A stretch of 64,000 bases of DNA from Lachnospiraceae bacterium AC2028 (GTDB lineage: Bacteria; Bacillota; Clostridia; Lachnospirales; Lachnospiraceae). The notes beneath the pieces are model-generated. The model saw nothing but the letters and a program-made list of their open reading frames with translations. It searched no databases and was not told the DNA's origin. Shown here piece after piece: positions 52,829 through 60,814 of this stretch (position 1 is the first letter of the stretch; each line of letters begins with the position of its first letter). Both the position numbers and the translations under genes were made by a program. The stretch spans positions 169,836 to 233,835 of the forward strand of contig JNJD01000010.1 of assembly GCA_000702685.1 (NCBI GenBank), read 5' to 3'.

Positions 52829-53971
52829 ATGTCTAATGACAAGAAAAGTAAACTGAATATGCGGTTCGTGTTCGTGCATATAACCTTCTGGGGATTCATT
52901 ATCGGATTCCCTCTCCTTTATATGCTCATCGGAGGAAAGGTCGATACGGTCAATTTCGAGAACAGGAATCTGGCCGAGAAGCCTGCACTGACCGCTGAAA
53001 CGATCAGCGTATTTCCTTTGGAGTATGAGGCATATTATAACGACAATTTTCCGTTCAGAAGCAAGCTGATCACTCTCAACAGCAGGATCTCATACCAGAT
53101 TCTCGGAGAAGGTGTCGGTGCAACGATAGTCGGTAAGGATGGGTGGCTTTTCTATAACGGAGATGCTATCGCCAACGGAACCGACATTGCCCAGTTCAAG
53201 GGCGTGGACAGGTTCACGGACGAGGAATTACGACAGGCTGCAGAGAGCCTTGAAGCGACCAAGGCATGGTGTGATGAGCACGGATGCGAATTCGTCCTTT
53301 TCATAGCTCCCAACAAGGAGAGAGTTTACGGCGAATATATGCCGGAGCAGTATAGGACATATAGACAGGGAGAAACCTGCAATACGGACCAGCTGATCGA
53401 ATATCTCAGGGAAAATACCGATATCAGGATCGTATGGGCATATGAGGATATGGAGGAATACAGGACAGGTCATCCGGATGAGCCCATGTACTACCATCTG
53501 GACACCCACTGGAACTATCTTGGAGGATATATCGGCTCCAGGGCGCTTTTGAGGGAACTTGGGATCGAAATGCCACCCGCGGATGAAATGGATATGGAAA
53601 AGGTTGTCAGATATCCTACCTGGGGAGATCTGACGATGCTCATGAACCTTGGTGCGAGTGACCTGTTTTCCGATACCGATTATGTATTCCATGGATATCC
53701 CGTGGAGGGAATGCAGATCATTTCCGACGACGTGAATGGCATCGTGGGATATATGAATCCCGGAAGAGACAGCAGGGACGTGGTGATCTACAGGGATTCC
53801 TTCTGTAACATCATGAGATACTTCCTGGGCGAGCATTTCAACACCATCAGGATGGTCCCCAAGGAGTACTGGGATCCTTCAATCTTGGAGGAGGATGCCC
53901 CCGATGTGCTCGTTTTTGAGCTTACCGAACGCTTTGTGGACATGCTCGTGGATGAGCATATTCAACCATAA
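52829..53971 (+). CDS. AlgX/AlgJ-like (DHHW family) O-acetylation protein
   Basis: Membrane-anchored extracytoplasmic partner of the MBOAT enzyme, 380 residues. One N-terminal helix (~13-32) is followed by ENRNLAEKPALTAE, PFRSKLITLNSRI and KDGWLFYNGD, a start typical of DHHW proteins. The SGNH-like catalytic region has DTHWNYLGGYIGSRALL (~226-242, holding the Asp/His pair) and VIYRDSFCNIMRYFLGEHF (~315-333), where Ser is the expected nucleophile. It takes the acetyl group from the MBOAT protein and puts it on a glycan. Three bases separate the two genes. Confidence 0.88.
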   Translation: MSNDKKSKLNMRFVFVHITFWGFIIGFPLLYMLIGGKVDTVNFENRNLAEKPALTAETISVFPLEYEAYYNDNFPFRSKLITLNSRISYQILGEGVGATIVGKDGWLFYNGDAIANGTDIAQFKGVDRFTDEELRQAAESLEATKAWCDEHGCEFVLFIAPNKERVYGEYMPEQYRTYRQGETCNTDQLIEYLRENTDIRIVWAYEDMEEYRTGHPDEPMYYHLDTHWNYLGGYIGSRALLRELGIEMPPADEMDMEKVVRYPTWGDLTMLMNLGASDLFSDTDYVFHGYPVEGMQIISDDVNGIVGYMNPGRDSRDVVIYRDSFCNIMRYFLGEHFNTIRMVPKEYWDPSILEEDAPDVLVFELTERFVDMLVDEHIQP

Positions 53972-54016
53972 CAAGCGATATTTAATAAAAATACATATTT
54001 TTTAGTAAAAAAGGGT

Positions 54017-54045
54017 TATTTTTCAGTGGCGGAATGCCGATGTAA
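54017..54045 (+). promoter_or_regulatory. Possible sigma-28 promoter for flaG-fliD-fliS
   Basis: GCCGATGTAA (54036-54045) resembles the sigma-28 -10 element. The matching -35 position (54017-54024) reads TATTTTTC and agrees with the consensus at only half the positions, so support is partial. Confidence 0.35.
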
Positions 54046-54094
54046 GTATCAGAAAAGTATCTTCAGCATTAATTTGTGTGCCGGAGAATAAAAC

Positions 54095-54160
54095 ATGACA
54101 AATGAAACCATAAACCCTAAGGATGAAACGGAAAACATCCGACATATCACACGGAGGTGA
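54095..54160 (+). CDS. 21-residue leader peptide upstream of flaG
   Basis: A 22-codon frame starts at ATG 54095 with GGAG eight bases upstream, and its stop (54158-54160) overlaps the GGAGGTGA ribosome site of flaG. The peptide (MTNETINPKDETENIRHITRR) is hydrophilic, with no membrane or secretion signal. The tight arrangement suggests translation of the peptide influences flaG initiation. It may also be a chance frame; comparison with relatives would decide. Confidence 0.45.
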   Translation: MTNETINPKDETENIRHITRR

Positions 54161-54165
54161 TCAAA

Positions 54166-54591
54166 ATGGCACTTGAACCTATTAACAGCGTAATGAGCCT
54201 TCAGCAGCAGACTTACAATCCTGCTCCCAAGGCTGTTCAGCCTGCGGAATCTGTCGATGCGATGCGCAGTGAGAATACCGCAGCTACTCCTATGGAGGAT
54301 ATAGCTGTAGTTGAGAACGCGTCCGCTAAGGGAAATGCCGATTATCAGGACAGCAGAGAAGATCAGGCTACTCCCGAGCAGCTCAAGAAGGCAGTTGAGC
54401 AGATGAAGAAGGGTCAGCTCGAGAATTCCGAGGCAGTTTTCGGATTCCACGAGGAGACCAACAGAGTAACCATTAAAATAGTTGATAAAGAGACCAAGAA
54501 GGTCATCAAGGAGCTTCCTCCCGAGAAGACACTCGACATGATCGCTAAGGTATGGGAGCTTGCCGGACTTATGGTCGACGAAAAGAGATAA
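54166..54591 (+). CDS. flaG: FlaG family protein
   Basis: Flagellar protein of 141 residues that accompanies fliD and affects filament length in other bacteria; its molecular role is not settled. The N-terminal half is low in structure (Pro, Ala, Gln rich). The conserved C-terminal FlaG core begins LKKAVEQMKKGQL and runs through VFGFHEETNRVTIKIVDKET and VIKELPPEKTLDMIAKV (~110-126), the family signature. The start is ATG 54166, with GGAGGTGA five bases upstream; an in-frame GTG at 54157 lies inside that ribosome site and is rejected. fliD follows 12 bases later. Confidence 0.9.
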   Translation: MALEPINSVMSLQQQTYNPAPKAVQPAESVDAMRSENTAATPMEDIAVVENASAKGNADYQDSREDQATPEQLKKAVEQMKKGQLENSEAVFGFHEETNRVTIKIVDKETKKVIKELPPEKTLDMIAKVWELAGLMVDEKR

Positions 54592-54603
54592 GGAGGGGGA
54601 GCT

Positions 54604-56154
54604 ATGTCTGACAGATTAAGAATGGGCGGACTTATATCCGGAATAGACACCGATTCCATCATAGAGTCCCTCGTAAGCCAGAAAAGACAGAAAGTAACCG
54701 ATGCCAAGGGCGACCAGAAGAAACTTGACTGGAAGCGCACAATTTATGACGGCATCAATACCAATATCAAGGGACTGTTCCAGTCTCATCTTTCAAATAT
54801 GAGGTTTTCGGGCTCATATAAAAAGATGACAACCGCAGTTTCCAATTCATCAGTTGCCAGCGTCATCACCGGTGACGGTGCGGTTAATGCTACTCAGAAG
54901 CTCCGCGTTGAGAAACTTGCAAAGAGTGCATATCTTACCGGTGTTGATCTTAACGGCGAGAGCAAGGATAAGACCTTTACCGCAACCACTAAGCTTTCAG
55001 AGCTCGGATTCGGCGAAGGCAGCGATACCATCAGTCTCAGCATAGGCGGAAAAGCCCAGGAATCCCTTGCAGTTACCGGTGAAACCACAATTTCCGATGT
55101 CCTTACATATCTGAAGGATAAGGGTCTCAATGCTTCTTTTGATGAGGATACCCAGAGAATCTTTGTAAGTGCAAAATCTACCGGATCATCCGGAGATTTC
55201 ACTCTTTCCGACAGCGGAAAAGGTGCTCTCGAGGCACTCGGCCTTAAGGTTGCCACGAAGGAAGAGAAAGATGCTGATAACTATAATTCCGAAAAGTATG
55301 CATCCAAGATAGACGGATCCGATGCAATCATTTATCTTAATGATGCCAAATTCACCAGTGACAGCAATACTTTTAAGATCAATAACCTTACCATCACCGC
55401 TCTTGAAGAGACCGGTGATAAGGAAGTTACTCTTACAACCACAACCGATACGAGTGGCATTTACGGAATGATCAAGGATATGATCACTCAGTACAATAAG
55501 GCTATCAATGATATTGATAAGTATTACAATGCCGATTCGATCAGAAAATACTCCATGCTTACCGACGAACAGAAGGAAGCAATGTCCGAGAAGGAAGTTG
55601 AAGAGTACGAGAACAAGATTAAATCCGGCCTGTTAAAGGGCGACAACAATCTGCTTACTCTTCGTTCTCTTTTTACAGAGAGCACATCAAAGGGTATCGA
55701 GATTGGCGGCAAGACATATTATCTGTCTGATTTCGGAATCGGAACCGGCAACTATTTTACCAGCCCCGATAATGAAAAGCATGCTCTTCATATAGACGGA
55801 GATAAGGATGATGCATCATATAAGGATAAGGCGGATAAGCTTTCTGAGATGATTGCATCGGATCCGGAGCTTGTGACCGAGTTCTTCAGCAAGCTGTCTC
55901 AGGACCTGTATTCGAAGCTTGACAGTGCATCCAAGTCTGTTGACGGATACAGAAGCTACGGCAACTTCTATGATGACAAGAAGATGAAGTCCGATTACGA
56001 CGGATTTAATACCACCATCAAGAACCTTGAGCAGAAAGCCAATGATTATGAGGACAGGCTCTATAAACAGTTCTCGTCGATGGAATCGGCGCTTGCAAGT
56101 CTTCAGAAGAAGAGCAGCGCTTTGGCCGGACTTCTCGGAACCAGCACTCAGTAA
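54604..56154 (+). CDS. fliD: Flagellar filament cap protein FliD
   Basis: Forms the pentameric or hexameric cap at the filament tip that guides flagellin insertion. It has 516 residues, average for the family. The N-terminal domain has RMGGLISGIDTDSIIESLV (~5-23) and coiled-coil residues to ~65. The central beta-rich exposed domains span ~75-330, with much Ser/Thr. The C-terminal helical domain ends in NTTIKNLEQKANDYEDRLYK and FSSMESALASLQKKSSALAG, the FliD C-terminal signature. GGAGGGG precedes the ATG, and fliS follows after 23 bases. Confidence 0.95.
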   Translation: MSDRLRMGGLISGIDTDSIIESLVSQKRQKVTDAKGDQKKLDWKRTIYDGINTNIKGLFQSHLSNMRFSGSYKKMTTAVSNSSVASVITGDGAVNATQKLRVEKLAKSAYLTGVDLNGESKDKTFTATTKLSELGFGEGSDTISLSIGGKAQESLAVTGETTISDVLTYLKDKGLNASFDEDTQRIFVSAKSTGSSGDFTLSDSGKGALEALGLKVATKEEKDADNYNSEKYASKIDGSDAIIYLNDAKFTSDSNTFKINNLTITALEETGDKEVTLTTTTDTSGIYGMIKDMITQYNKAINDIDKYYNADSIRKYSMLTDEQKEAMSEKEVEEYENKIKSGLLKGDNNLLTLRSLFTESTSKGIEIGGKTYYLSDFGIGTGNYFTSPDNEKHALHIDGDKDDASYKDKADKLSEMIASDPELVTEFFSKLSQDLYSKLDSASKSVDGYRSYGNFYDDKKMKSDYDGFNTTIKNLEQKANDYEDRLYKQFSSMESALASLQKKSSALAGLLGTSTQ

Positions 56155-56177
56155 TGAAATGCTAAGGAGATAAAGGA

Positions 56178-56564
56178 ATGCCTTTACCTAACGCGTATCA
56201 GCAGTATGCCAACAATAAGATAATGACATCTTCGCCGGCGGAGCTTACACTTATGCTTTATGACGGAGCTATCAAATTCCTCAATATCGCACTCGGTGCT
56301 CTTGAGGAAAAGGATGTTCAGAAAGCTCATACCAATATCCTCAAGGCGGAGCATATCATTGACTATCTGAGACAGACTCTCGATATGAAATATGCTGTGG
56401 CGCAGGATTTCGAGAACATTTATTCATACCTTTCCCAGAGACTTGTGGAGGCGAATCTTAAGAAAGATTCCGCAATTCTCGAAGAGGTTAACGGACATCT
56501 CCATTCCGTAAGAGATACCTGGAAAGAAGTCATGAAGCTTAACGGCATAACCTGGAGAAGTTAA
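56178..56564 (+). CDS. fliS: Flagellin export chaperone FliS
   Basis: Cytosolic chaperone that binds the C-terminus of flagellin and prevents early polymerisation, 128 residues. It has the four-helix-bundle hallmarks: NAYQQYANNKIMTSSPAELT (~4-23), LMLYDGAIKFLNIAL (~26-40) and the IIDYLRQTLDM segment in the third helix. Length is standard. AAGGAG precedes the ATG. It lies between fliD and a second small helical chaperone, as in most Firmicutes. Confidence 0.95.
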   Translation: MPLPNAYQQYANNKIMTSSPAELTLMLYDGAIKFLNIALGALEEKDVQKAHTNILKAEHIIDYLRQTLDMKYAVAQDFENIYSYLSQRLVEANLKKDSAILEEVNGHLHSVRDTWKEVMKLNGITWRS

Positions 56565-56575
56565 AGGGAAAGCAT

Positions 56576-57055
56576 ATGGAAGATTATCTGGATCTGCTTG
56601 AAGAGTCACTTGTAAAAAAGTCGGCCATCCTCGATAAGATAGAAGAATTCAATCTTAAACAGAAGGATATCTTCACCCGAAACGGTGAAGAACCCGACTT
56701 TGAGAGATTTGATGCTTATGTAGAGGAAAAGGGAAAACTGATTGATGAGCTAAATGCACTCGATAATGGTTTTGAGACTCTCTATGAAAGAGTTGCCGAT
56801 ACTCTCAAAGAGAACAAGAAGGACAATGCTGACAGGATCAGAAGACTTCAGGATCTGATCAGAGAGATTACCGACAAGAGTTCGTCACTTCAGTCTCAGG
56901 AAAGAACTAACAGGGAACTGATGGAAGACTTTTTTCAGAATACCCGCAGCCAGATAGGAAAAGGCAGGACAAGTCTGAATGCTGCATACAGTTACTTCCA
57001 GGCTCAACGTGCAGGAAACGGCACGGAATCATTCTATGTTGATTCCAAACAGTAA
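56576..57055 (+). CDS. FlgN/FliT-like flagellar chaperone
   Basis: Small all-helical protein of 159 residues with strong heptad patterns (LVKKSAILDKIEEFNLKQKD; FDAYVEEKGKLIDELNALDN; DRIRRLQDLIREITDKSSSL), typical of the FlgN superfamily and FliT. Because it follows fliS directly it is positionally FliT, the chaperone for the filament cap protein. By sequence it also fits FlgN, which serves the hook-filament junction proteins, and no flgK or flgL is nearby. It starts 12 bases after fliS. A strong terminator ends this operon. Confidence 0.75.
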   Translation: MEDYLDLLEESLVKKSAILDKIEEFNLKQKDIFTRNGEEPDFERFDAYVEEKGKLIDELNALDNGFETLYERVADTLKENKKDNADRIRRLQDLIREITDKSSSLQSQERTNRELMEDFFQNTRSQIGKGRTSLNAAYSYFQAQRAGNGTESFYVDSKQ

Positions 57056-57073
57056 TCATTAGATAATTGAACC

Positions 57074-57122
57074 AAATGAACGCAAAACCAATGAAAACAT
57101 TAGGCTTTGCGTTCATTTTATT
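57074..57122 (+). terminator. Terminator after the flaG-fliD-fliS operon
   Basis: AAATGAACGCAAA (57074-57086) and TTTGCGTTCATTT (57106-57118) form a 13-bp perfect stem, extended by an inner CC/GG, with a T-rich tail. Confidence 0.85.
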
Positions 57123-57146
57123 ATGATTTTGAGATACAATGATCAT

Positions 57147-59426
57147 ATGAATACAGATGTAAAAACATCCGAATATGCGATCTCTGCCGAGTATCCGGGA
57201 GTGGAGTATTTTAATGACGAAGTCCGTGAAGGATTCTTCGTTTCTTCCATGATGAAACGGTATTGGGCTGCCCAGATAAAAGTTCTTTCCGAAATTGACA
57301 GAGTATGCAAGAAGCACGGCATCAGATGGTTCGCTGATTGCGGAACACTCCTCGGTGCAGTACGTCACGGTGGGATGATACCCTGGGATGATGATATGGA
57401 TATCTGCATGCTCAGGAAAGATTGGGTAAAGTTTTTTGAAGTTGCTAAGGATGAGCTGCCAAAAGATTATTGTGTTCTTTCTCTGAACCATGAAGTAGAT
57501 TATGAGAACGTGATCGGACGTATTGTAAATGCCCACGCCATCGATTACAGCGAAGAGCATATGAAGGAGTTTTTCGGATGTCCTTATACCGTAGGCGTTG
57601 ATATCTTTCCGCTTGATGATCTGTCTGAGGATGAAGAAAAAGAGGAATGCAGAAGAAAGCTTGCTAAAGATGTTTCCGATGCTTATGAGATGATAGAAGC
57701 CGGGAATGCTGATACGCAGGAATGCCGAAACCTTCTTGCCAAGATAGAAAGTGATAATCATGTAACACTTCACAGAAAAGGAAATATCCTTCGGGAACTT
57801 CGTCTTTTAACTGAGAAGCTGTTTATGATGTACACTTCCGACGAAGCCGAAAATATTGCACTGATGCCTTTCTGGGTGCCGAAACACAATCATAAGTATC
57901 CCAAAGATCTGTTTAAAGATATCCTGTATCTACCCTTTGAATTCATCAATATTCCGGCACCTGCCAGATATGATGAAGTTCTTCGGATAGAATACGGCGA
58001 TTATATGGTTGTACGCAAAGGCGGAGGCATACATGATTATCCTGTTTATAAGGAACAGGAGGAGATTCTGCGTGCAAAGAATGGTGGAAATCCCTTCAGA
58101 TTTACTCTCACCGGGCAGGCGATTGATGGTGTCACTCCCAGGAAAACAACCGAACAAAAATGCTATGAGATGACCGGTATGCTTTTGAAGGTTCATGAGC
58201 ATGTGGAAGCGCTGGTGAAGTCCGGTGATGTGAATCCTGCGGCGGAACTTCTCGGAAAGTGCCAGAATCTGGCTGTATCCCTGGGAACACTCATGGAAAA
58301 CTGCATGCCTGACAGCACAGATCTTGTACATGGGTTAGAGGATTATTGCGAGCTTGTATTTGAATCGAGCGAGTCTTGGAGTAATGAAAGCAGAAATATA
58401 TTGGATCGTTCTATCAAAGACAGCGAAGAGGCAATAAAAGCTTATTTCCGTGATAAGAAGAAGGAAGTGTTGTTCATCGTGACCAAGGCTGATCAGTGGA
58501 ATGGCCTTAGGACCATGTATGACAGATATGCATCCATGGAAAATGCCGAAGTTTATGTGTTGCCGGTTTTTTATCATATCGCGGATAAGGTTATCGGCAT
58601 CAATGGAGAAGAACGGAATGACCGAGGGCTTCTTCCTGAGGAACTGAAGACGGTTTCGATGGATGAATATGACATCGATAAGAGGCATCCTGACGTTATT
58701 GTAACCGGTTATCATTATGATGGTTGGGGCGCAACGATGGATGTCCCCGAGATTTATTATTCTGAGAATCTCAGATTAAGAACCGATGAATTAATATATA
58801 TTCCATGCTTTGATGTCGATCCACCGATTAATGAAAATGATAAGGCTTTGGTTGCAATCAAAGTAATGATGGAACAGCCTGCTGTTCTTTATTCAGACAG
58901 GATTGTGGTAAGATCGGAAAAACTAAAAGATTGTTTTATTGAATCACTGACGGTCATGTCCGGGCATGAGGAGTATTGGGCTGATAAAATCGAGGTGATG
59001 GATGGCAAGCCTGAAGGCTGCCCTGCGGTTGAAACCGAACTGCCTGATGAGTGGAAATCAAAACTGTCTGGAAGAAAGATCCTGCTATTGGGCTTCGGTG
59101 GGGCTTTTCTTATTGAAAACAGCAAAAAAGCCATTGAAAAGCTTAAGGAAGCGATGAAAACGATCAATGAAGCTTCCGAACATATAATCTGCGTCTTTTC
59201 TCCGTCTACAGATCTTAATGGAATAGAAAATGCAGATCCGGAATTGTGGGCAGAGTATAATGGATTTATGGATTCTTTGGCTGGTTCCAAGGATGTGATC
59301 ATTGACTGTGATCATAAGGCAATTGATCATTTGGACAGGGTATCGGGGTATTACGGAACACCCGGTGAACTTGCACATAGGTGCAGAAACCTTAAGAAAC
59401 CTGTTATGCTTATGAAGATTCTTTAA
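57147..59426 (+). CDS. LicD family phosphotransferase fused to an uncharacterised C-terminal domain
   Basis: Large cytosolic protein of about 759 residues (767 if the ATG at 57123 is used). The N-terminal ~290 residues are a LicD/fukutin-type domain: LSEIDRVCKKHGIRWFADCG, GTLLGAVRHGGMIPW then DDDMDI (acidic metal site), and GVDIFPLDDL. LicD relatives move phosphocholine, and in the fukutin branch ribitol phosphate, from CDP carriers. The C-terminal ~350 residues start at KEVLFIVTKADQWNGLRTMY, contain PDVIVTGYHYDGWGATMDVP, and look like a GT-B or CDP-glycerol-transferase-like fold; I cannot name it. No ribosome site exists before either start; a TACAAT box at 57135-57140 hints at a nearly leaderless mRNA. 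It heads the putative CDP-polyol cassette. Confidence 0.82.
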   Translation: MNTDVKTSEYAISAEYPGVEYFNDEVREGFFVSSMMKRYWAAQIKVLSEIDRVCKKHGIRWFADCGTLLGAVRHGGMIPWDDDMDICMLRKDWVKFFEVAKDELPKDYCVLSLNHEVDYENVIGRIVNAHAIDYSEEHMKEFFGCPYTVGVDIFPLDDLSEDEEKEECRRKLAKDVSDAYEMIEAGNADTQECRNLLAKIESDNHVTLHRKGNILRELRLLTEKLFMMYTSDEAENIALMPFWVPKHNHKYPKDLFKDILYLPFEFINIPAPARYDEVLRIEYGDYMVVRKGGGIHDYPVYKEQEEILRAKNGGNPFRFTLTGQAIDGVTPRKTTEQKCYEMTGMLLKVHEHVEALVKSGDVNPAAELLGKCQNLAVSLGTLMENCMPDSTDLVHGLEDYCELVFESSESWSNESRNILDRSIKDSEEAIKAYFRDKKKEVLFIVTKADQWNGLRTMYDRYASMENAEVYVLPVFYHIADKVIGINGEERNDRGLLPEELKTVSMDEYDIDKRHPDVIVTGYHYDGWGATMDVPEIYYSENLRLRTDELIYIPCFDVDPPINENDKALVAIKVMMEQPAVLYSDRIVVRSEKLKDCFIESLTVMSGHEEYWADKIEVMDGKPEGCPAVETELPDEWKSKLSGRKILLLGFGGAFLIENSKKAIEKLKEAMKTINEASEHIICVFSPSTDLNGIENADPELWAEYNGFMDSLAGSKDVIIDCDHKAIDHLDRVSGYYGTPGELAHRCRNLKKPVMLMKIL

Positions 59427-59442
59427 AAGGGGGATTTTATAT

Positions 59443-60105
59443 ATGGCTTTTGAGCTTATGGCATCTATGATGTGTGCCGATTACAGAAATCTTGAAAAAG
59501 AAGTAAAGGCTTTGGAAAAGGGTGGCATAGATTCTTTCCATATTGATATCATGGACGGAAGATATGTTCCAAATTTTGCTATGTCATTGAATGATCTTAA
59601 ATGTATTCGCTCATTAACCCAAAAACCTCTTGATGTTCATCTTATGGTCGAGCATCCGATCAACACGATAGACCTTTTCACTCATAGTCTAAAGAAGGGA
59701 GATACTATCTATATTCATCCTGAAGCAGAATATCACCCTTCGACCACTTTGCAGAGAATAATCGATGCGGGGATCACTCCCGGGATTGCAATCAATCCCG
59801 GAACTAGCATTGAAGAAGTTAAGATGCTTCTTCGTATTGTAAAGAAAGTTCTTGTTATGAGCGTGAATCCCGGAAATGCTTCGCAGATGTTCCTTCCTTA
59901 TGTTAGGGAAAAATATGACGAACTGCTTGCCGTCAAGGATCTGATGGATATCAAAATATATTGGGACGGTGCATGCGGAGCCGATAAGATCAAGGAATAT
60001 GCTCCTCTTGGGGTGAACGGCTTTGTTCTCGGTACTACTCTTTTATTTGGAAAAAAGACATCCTACGGGGATACGCTCAAGAAGATAAGGGAGATGCGAT
60101 TCTGA
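59443..60105 (+). CDS. Ribulose-phosphate 3-epimerase family protein
   Basis: TIM-barrel enzyme interconverting D-ribulose-5-phosphate and D-xylulose-5-phosphate, 220 residues. SMMCADYRNLEKEV replaces the classical PSILSADF start. The metal ligands are in FHIDIMDGRYVPNF and DVHLMVEHP, and the phosphate-binding MSVNPGNASQMFLP and FVLGTTLLF are recognisable, while the usual DGG is YWDGACG. These differences suggest a specialised paralogue rather than the housekeeping enzyme. It sits in an operon with a cytidylyltransferase and a polyol-phosphate dehydrogenase, so its job is probably to supply the pentulose phosphate for a CDP-polyol. Confidence 0.85.
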   Translation: MAFELMASMMCADYRNLEKEVKALEKGGIDSFHIDIMDGRYVPNFAMSLNDLKCIRSLTQKPLDVHLMVEHPINTIDLFTHSLKKGDTIYIHPEAEYHPSTTLQRIIDAGITPGIAINPGTSIEEVKMLLRIVKKVLVMSVNPGNASQMFLPYVREKYDELLAVKDLMDIKIYWDGACGADKIKEYAPLGVNGFVLGTTLLFGKKTSYGDTLKKIREMRF

Positions 60106-60106
60106 T

Positions 60107-60814
60107 ATGAATTATGCGATTCTGCTGGCCGGAGGGGCCGGATCCAGGATATCTTCGGATATTCCCAAACAATACATAAAAGCCGGGCCACATATGATGA
60201 TAACTGTGGCTCTTAAAGTTCTGCTTGAAAGCGACCATATAGACGGCATTTGCATAGTGGCGGACGATGATTGGAGAGAAGAGATAAAAAAGGATGCCTC
60301 ATCAGCAGGCGTGGATACGGACAGGATCCTTTCATATGCCAATCCGGGAGATAACCGTCAGCTCTCGATTCTGAATGGGATGGACGAAATTATCAGAGTA
60401 ACGGGAGAGCCTTCAGATACTGATACAGTGCTCGTACACGATGCAGCCAGACCTTTTGTTTCTGCCGGTTTATTAACATCTGTATATGGTTCGCTGGTTG
60501 GACACGATGGGGTTATGCCTGTTCTTCCAATGAAAGATACCGTCTATTACAGCGAAAACGGATCTGAAATATCTGAACTTTTGGACAGGCAGAAGGTTTT
60601 TGCGGGTCAGGCTCCGGAATTATTCTTATTTGGAAAGTATTATGAAGCCAATAAGGCATTGCTCCCTGAAAAGATCCATTCCGTCAACGGAGCATCCGAG
60701 CCTGCGATCATTGCCGGGATGGATATTGTGATGATTCCCGGAGATGAGGGGAATTTCAAAGTGACAACGGATGCTGATTTGGACAGGTATCTGACAATCA
60801 TAAAGGATAAATGA
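60107..60814 (+). CDS. IspD/TarI-like cytidylyltransferase
   Basis: Nucleotidyltransferase of 235 residues that attaches CMP to a sugar or polyol phosphate. ILLAGGAGSRISSDIPKQYI (~4-23) is the CTP-binding loop, VHDAARPF (~109-116) the family signature, and FAGQAPELFLFGKYY followed by VTTDADLDRYL matches TarI, the ribitol-5-phosphate cytidylyltransferase, at least as well as IspD. The neighbouring polyol-phosphate dehydrogenase and LicD domain favour a CDP-polyol product over the isoprenoid intermediate. It starts one base after the epimerase stop and overlaps the dehydrogenase by four bases. A dual IspD role cannot be excluded. Confidence 0.85.
   Translation: MNYAILLAGGAGSRISSDIPKQYIKAGPHMMITVALKVLLESDHIDGICIVADDDWREEIKKDASSAGVDTDRILSYANPGDNRQLSILNGMDEIIRVTGEPSDTDTVLVHDAARPFVSAGLLTSVYGSLVGHDGVMPVLPMKDTVYYSENGSEISELLDRQKVFAGQAPELFLFGKYYEANKALLPEKIHSVNGASEPAIIAGMDIVMIPGDEGNFKVTTDADLDRYLTIIKDK

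Noticed and set aside
54157..54165. GTG start for flaG.
   Set aside because: The GTG is part of the GGAGGTGA ribosome site of the ATG at 54166.
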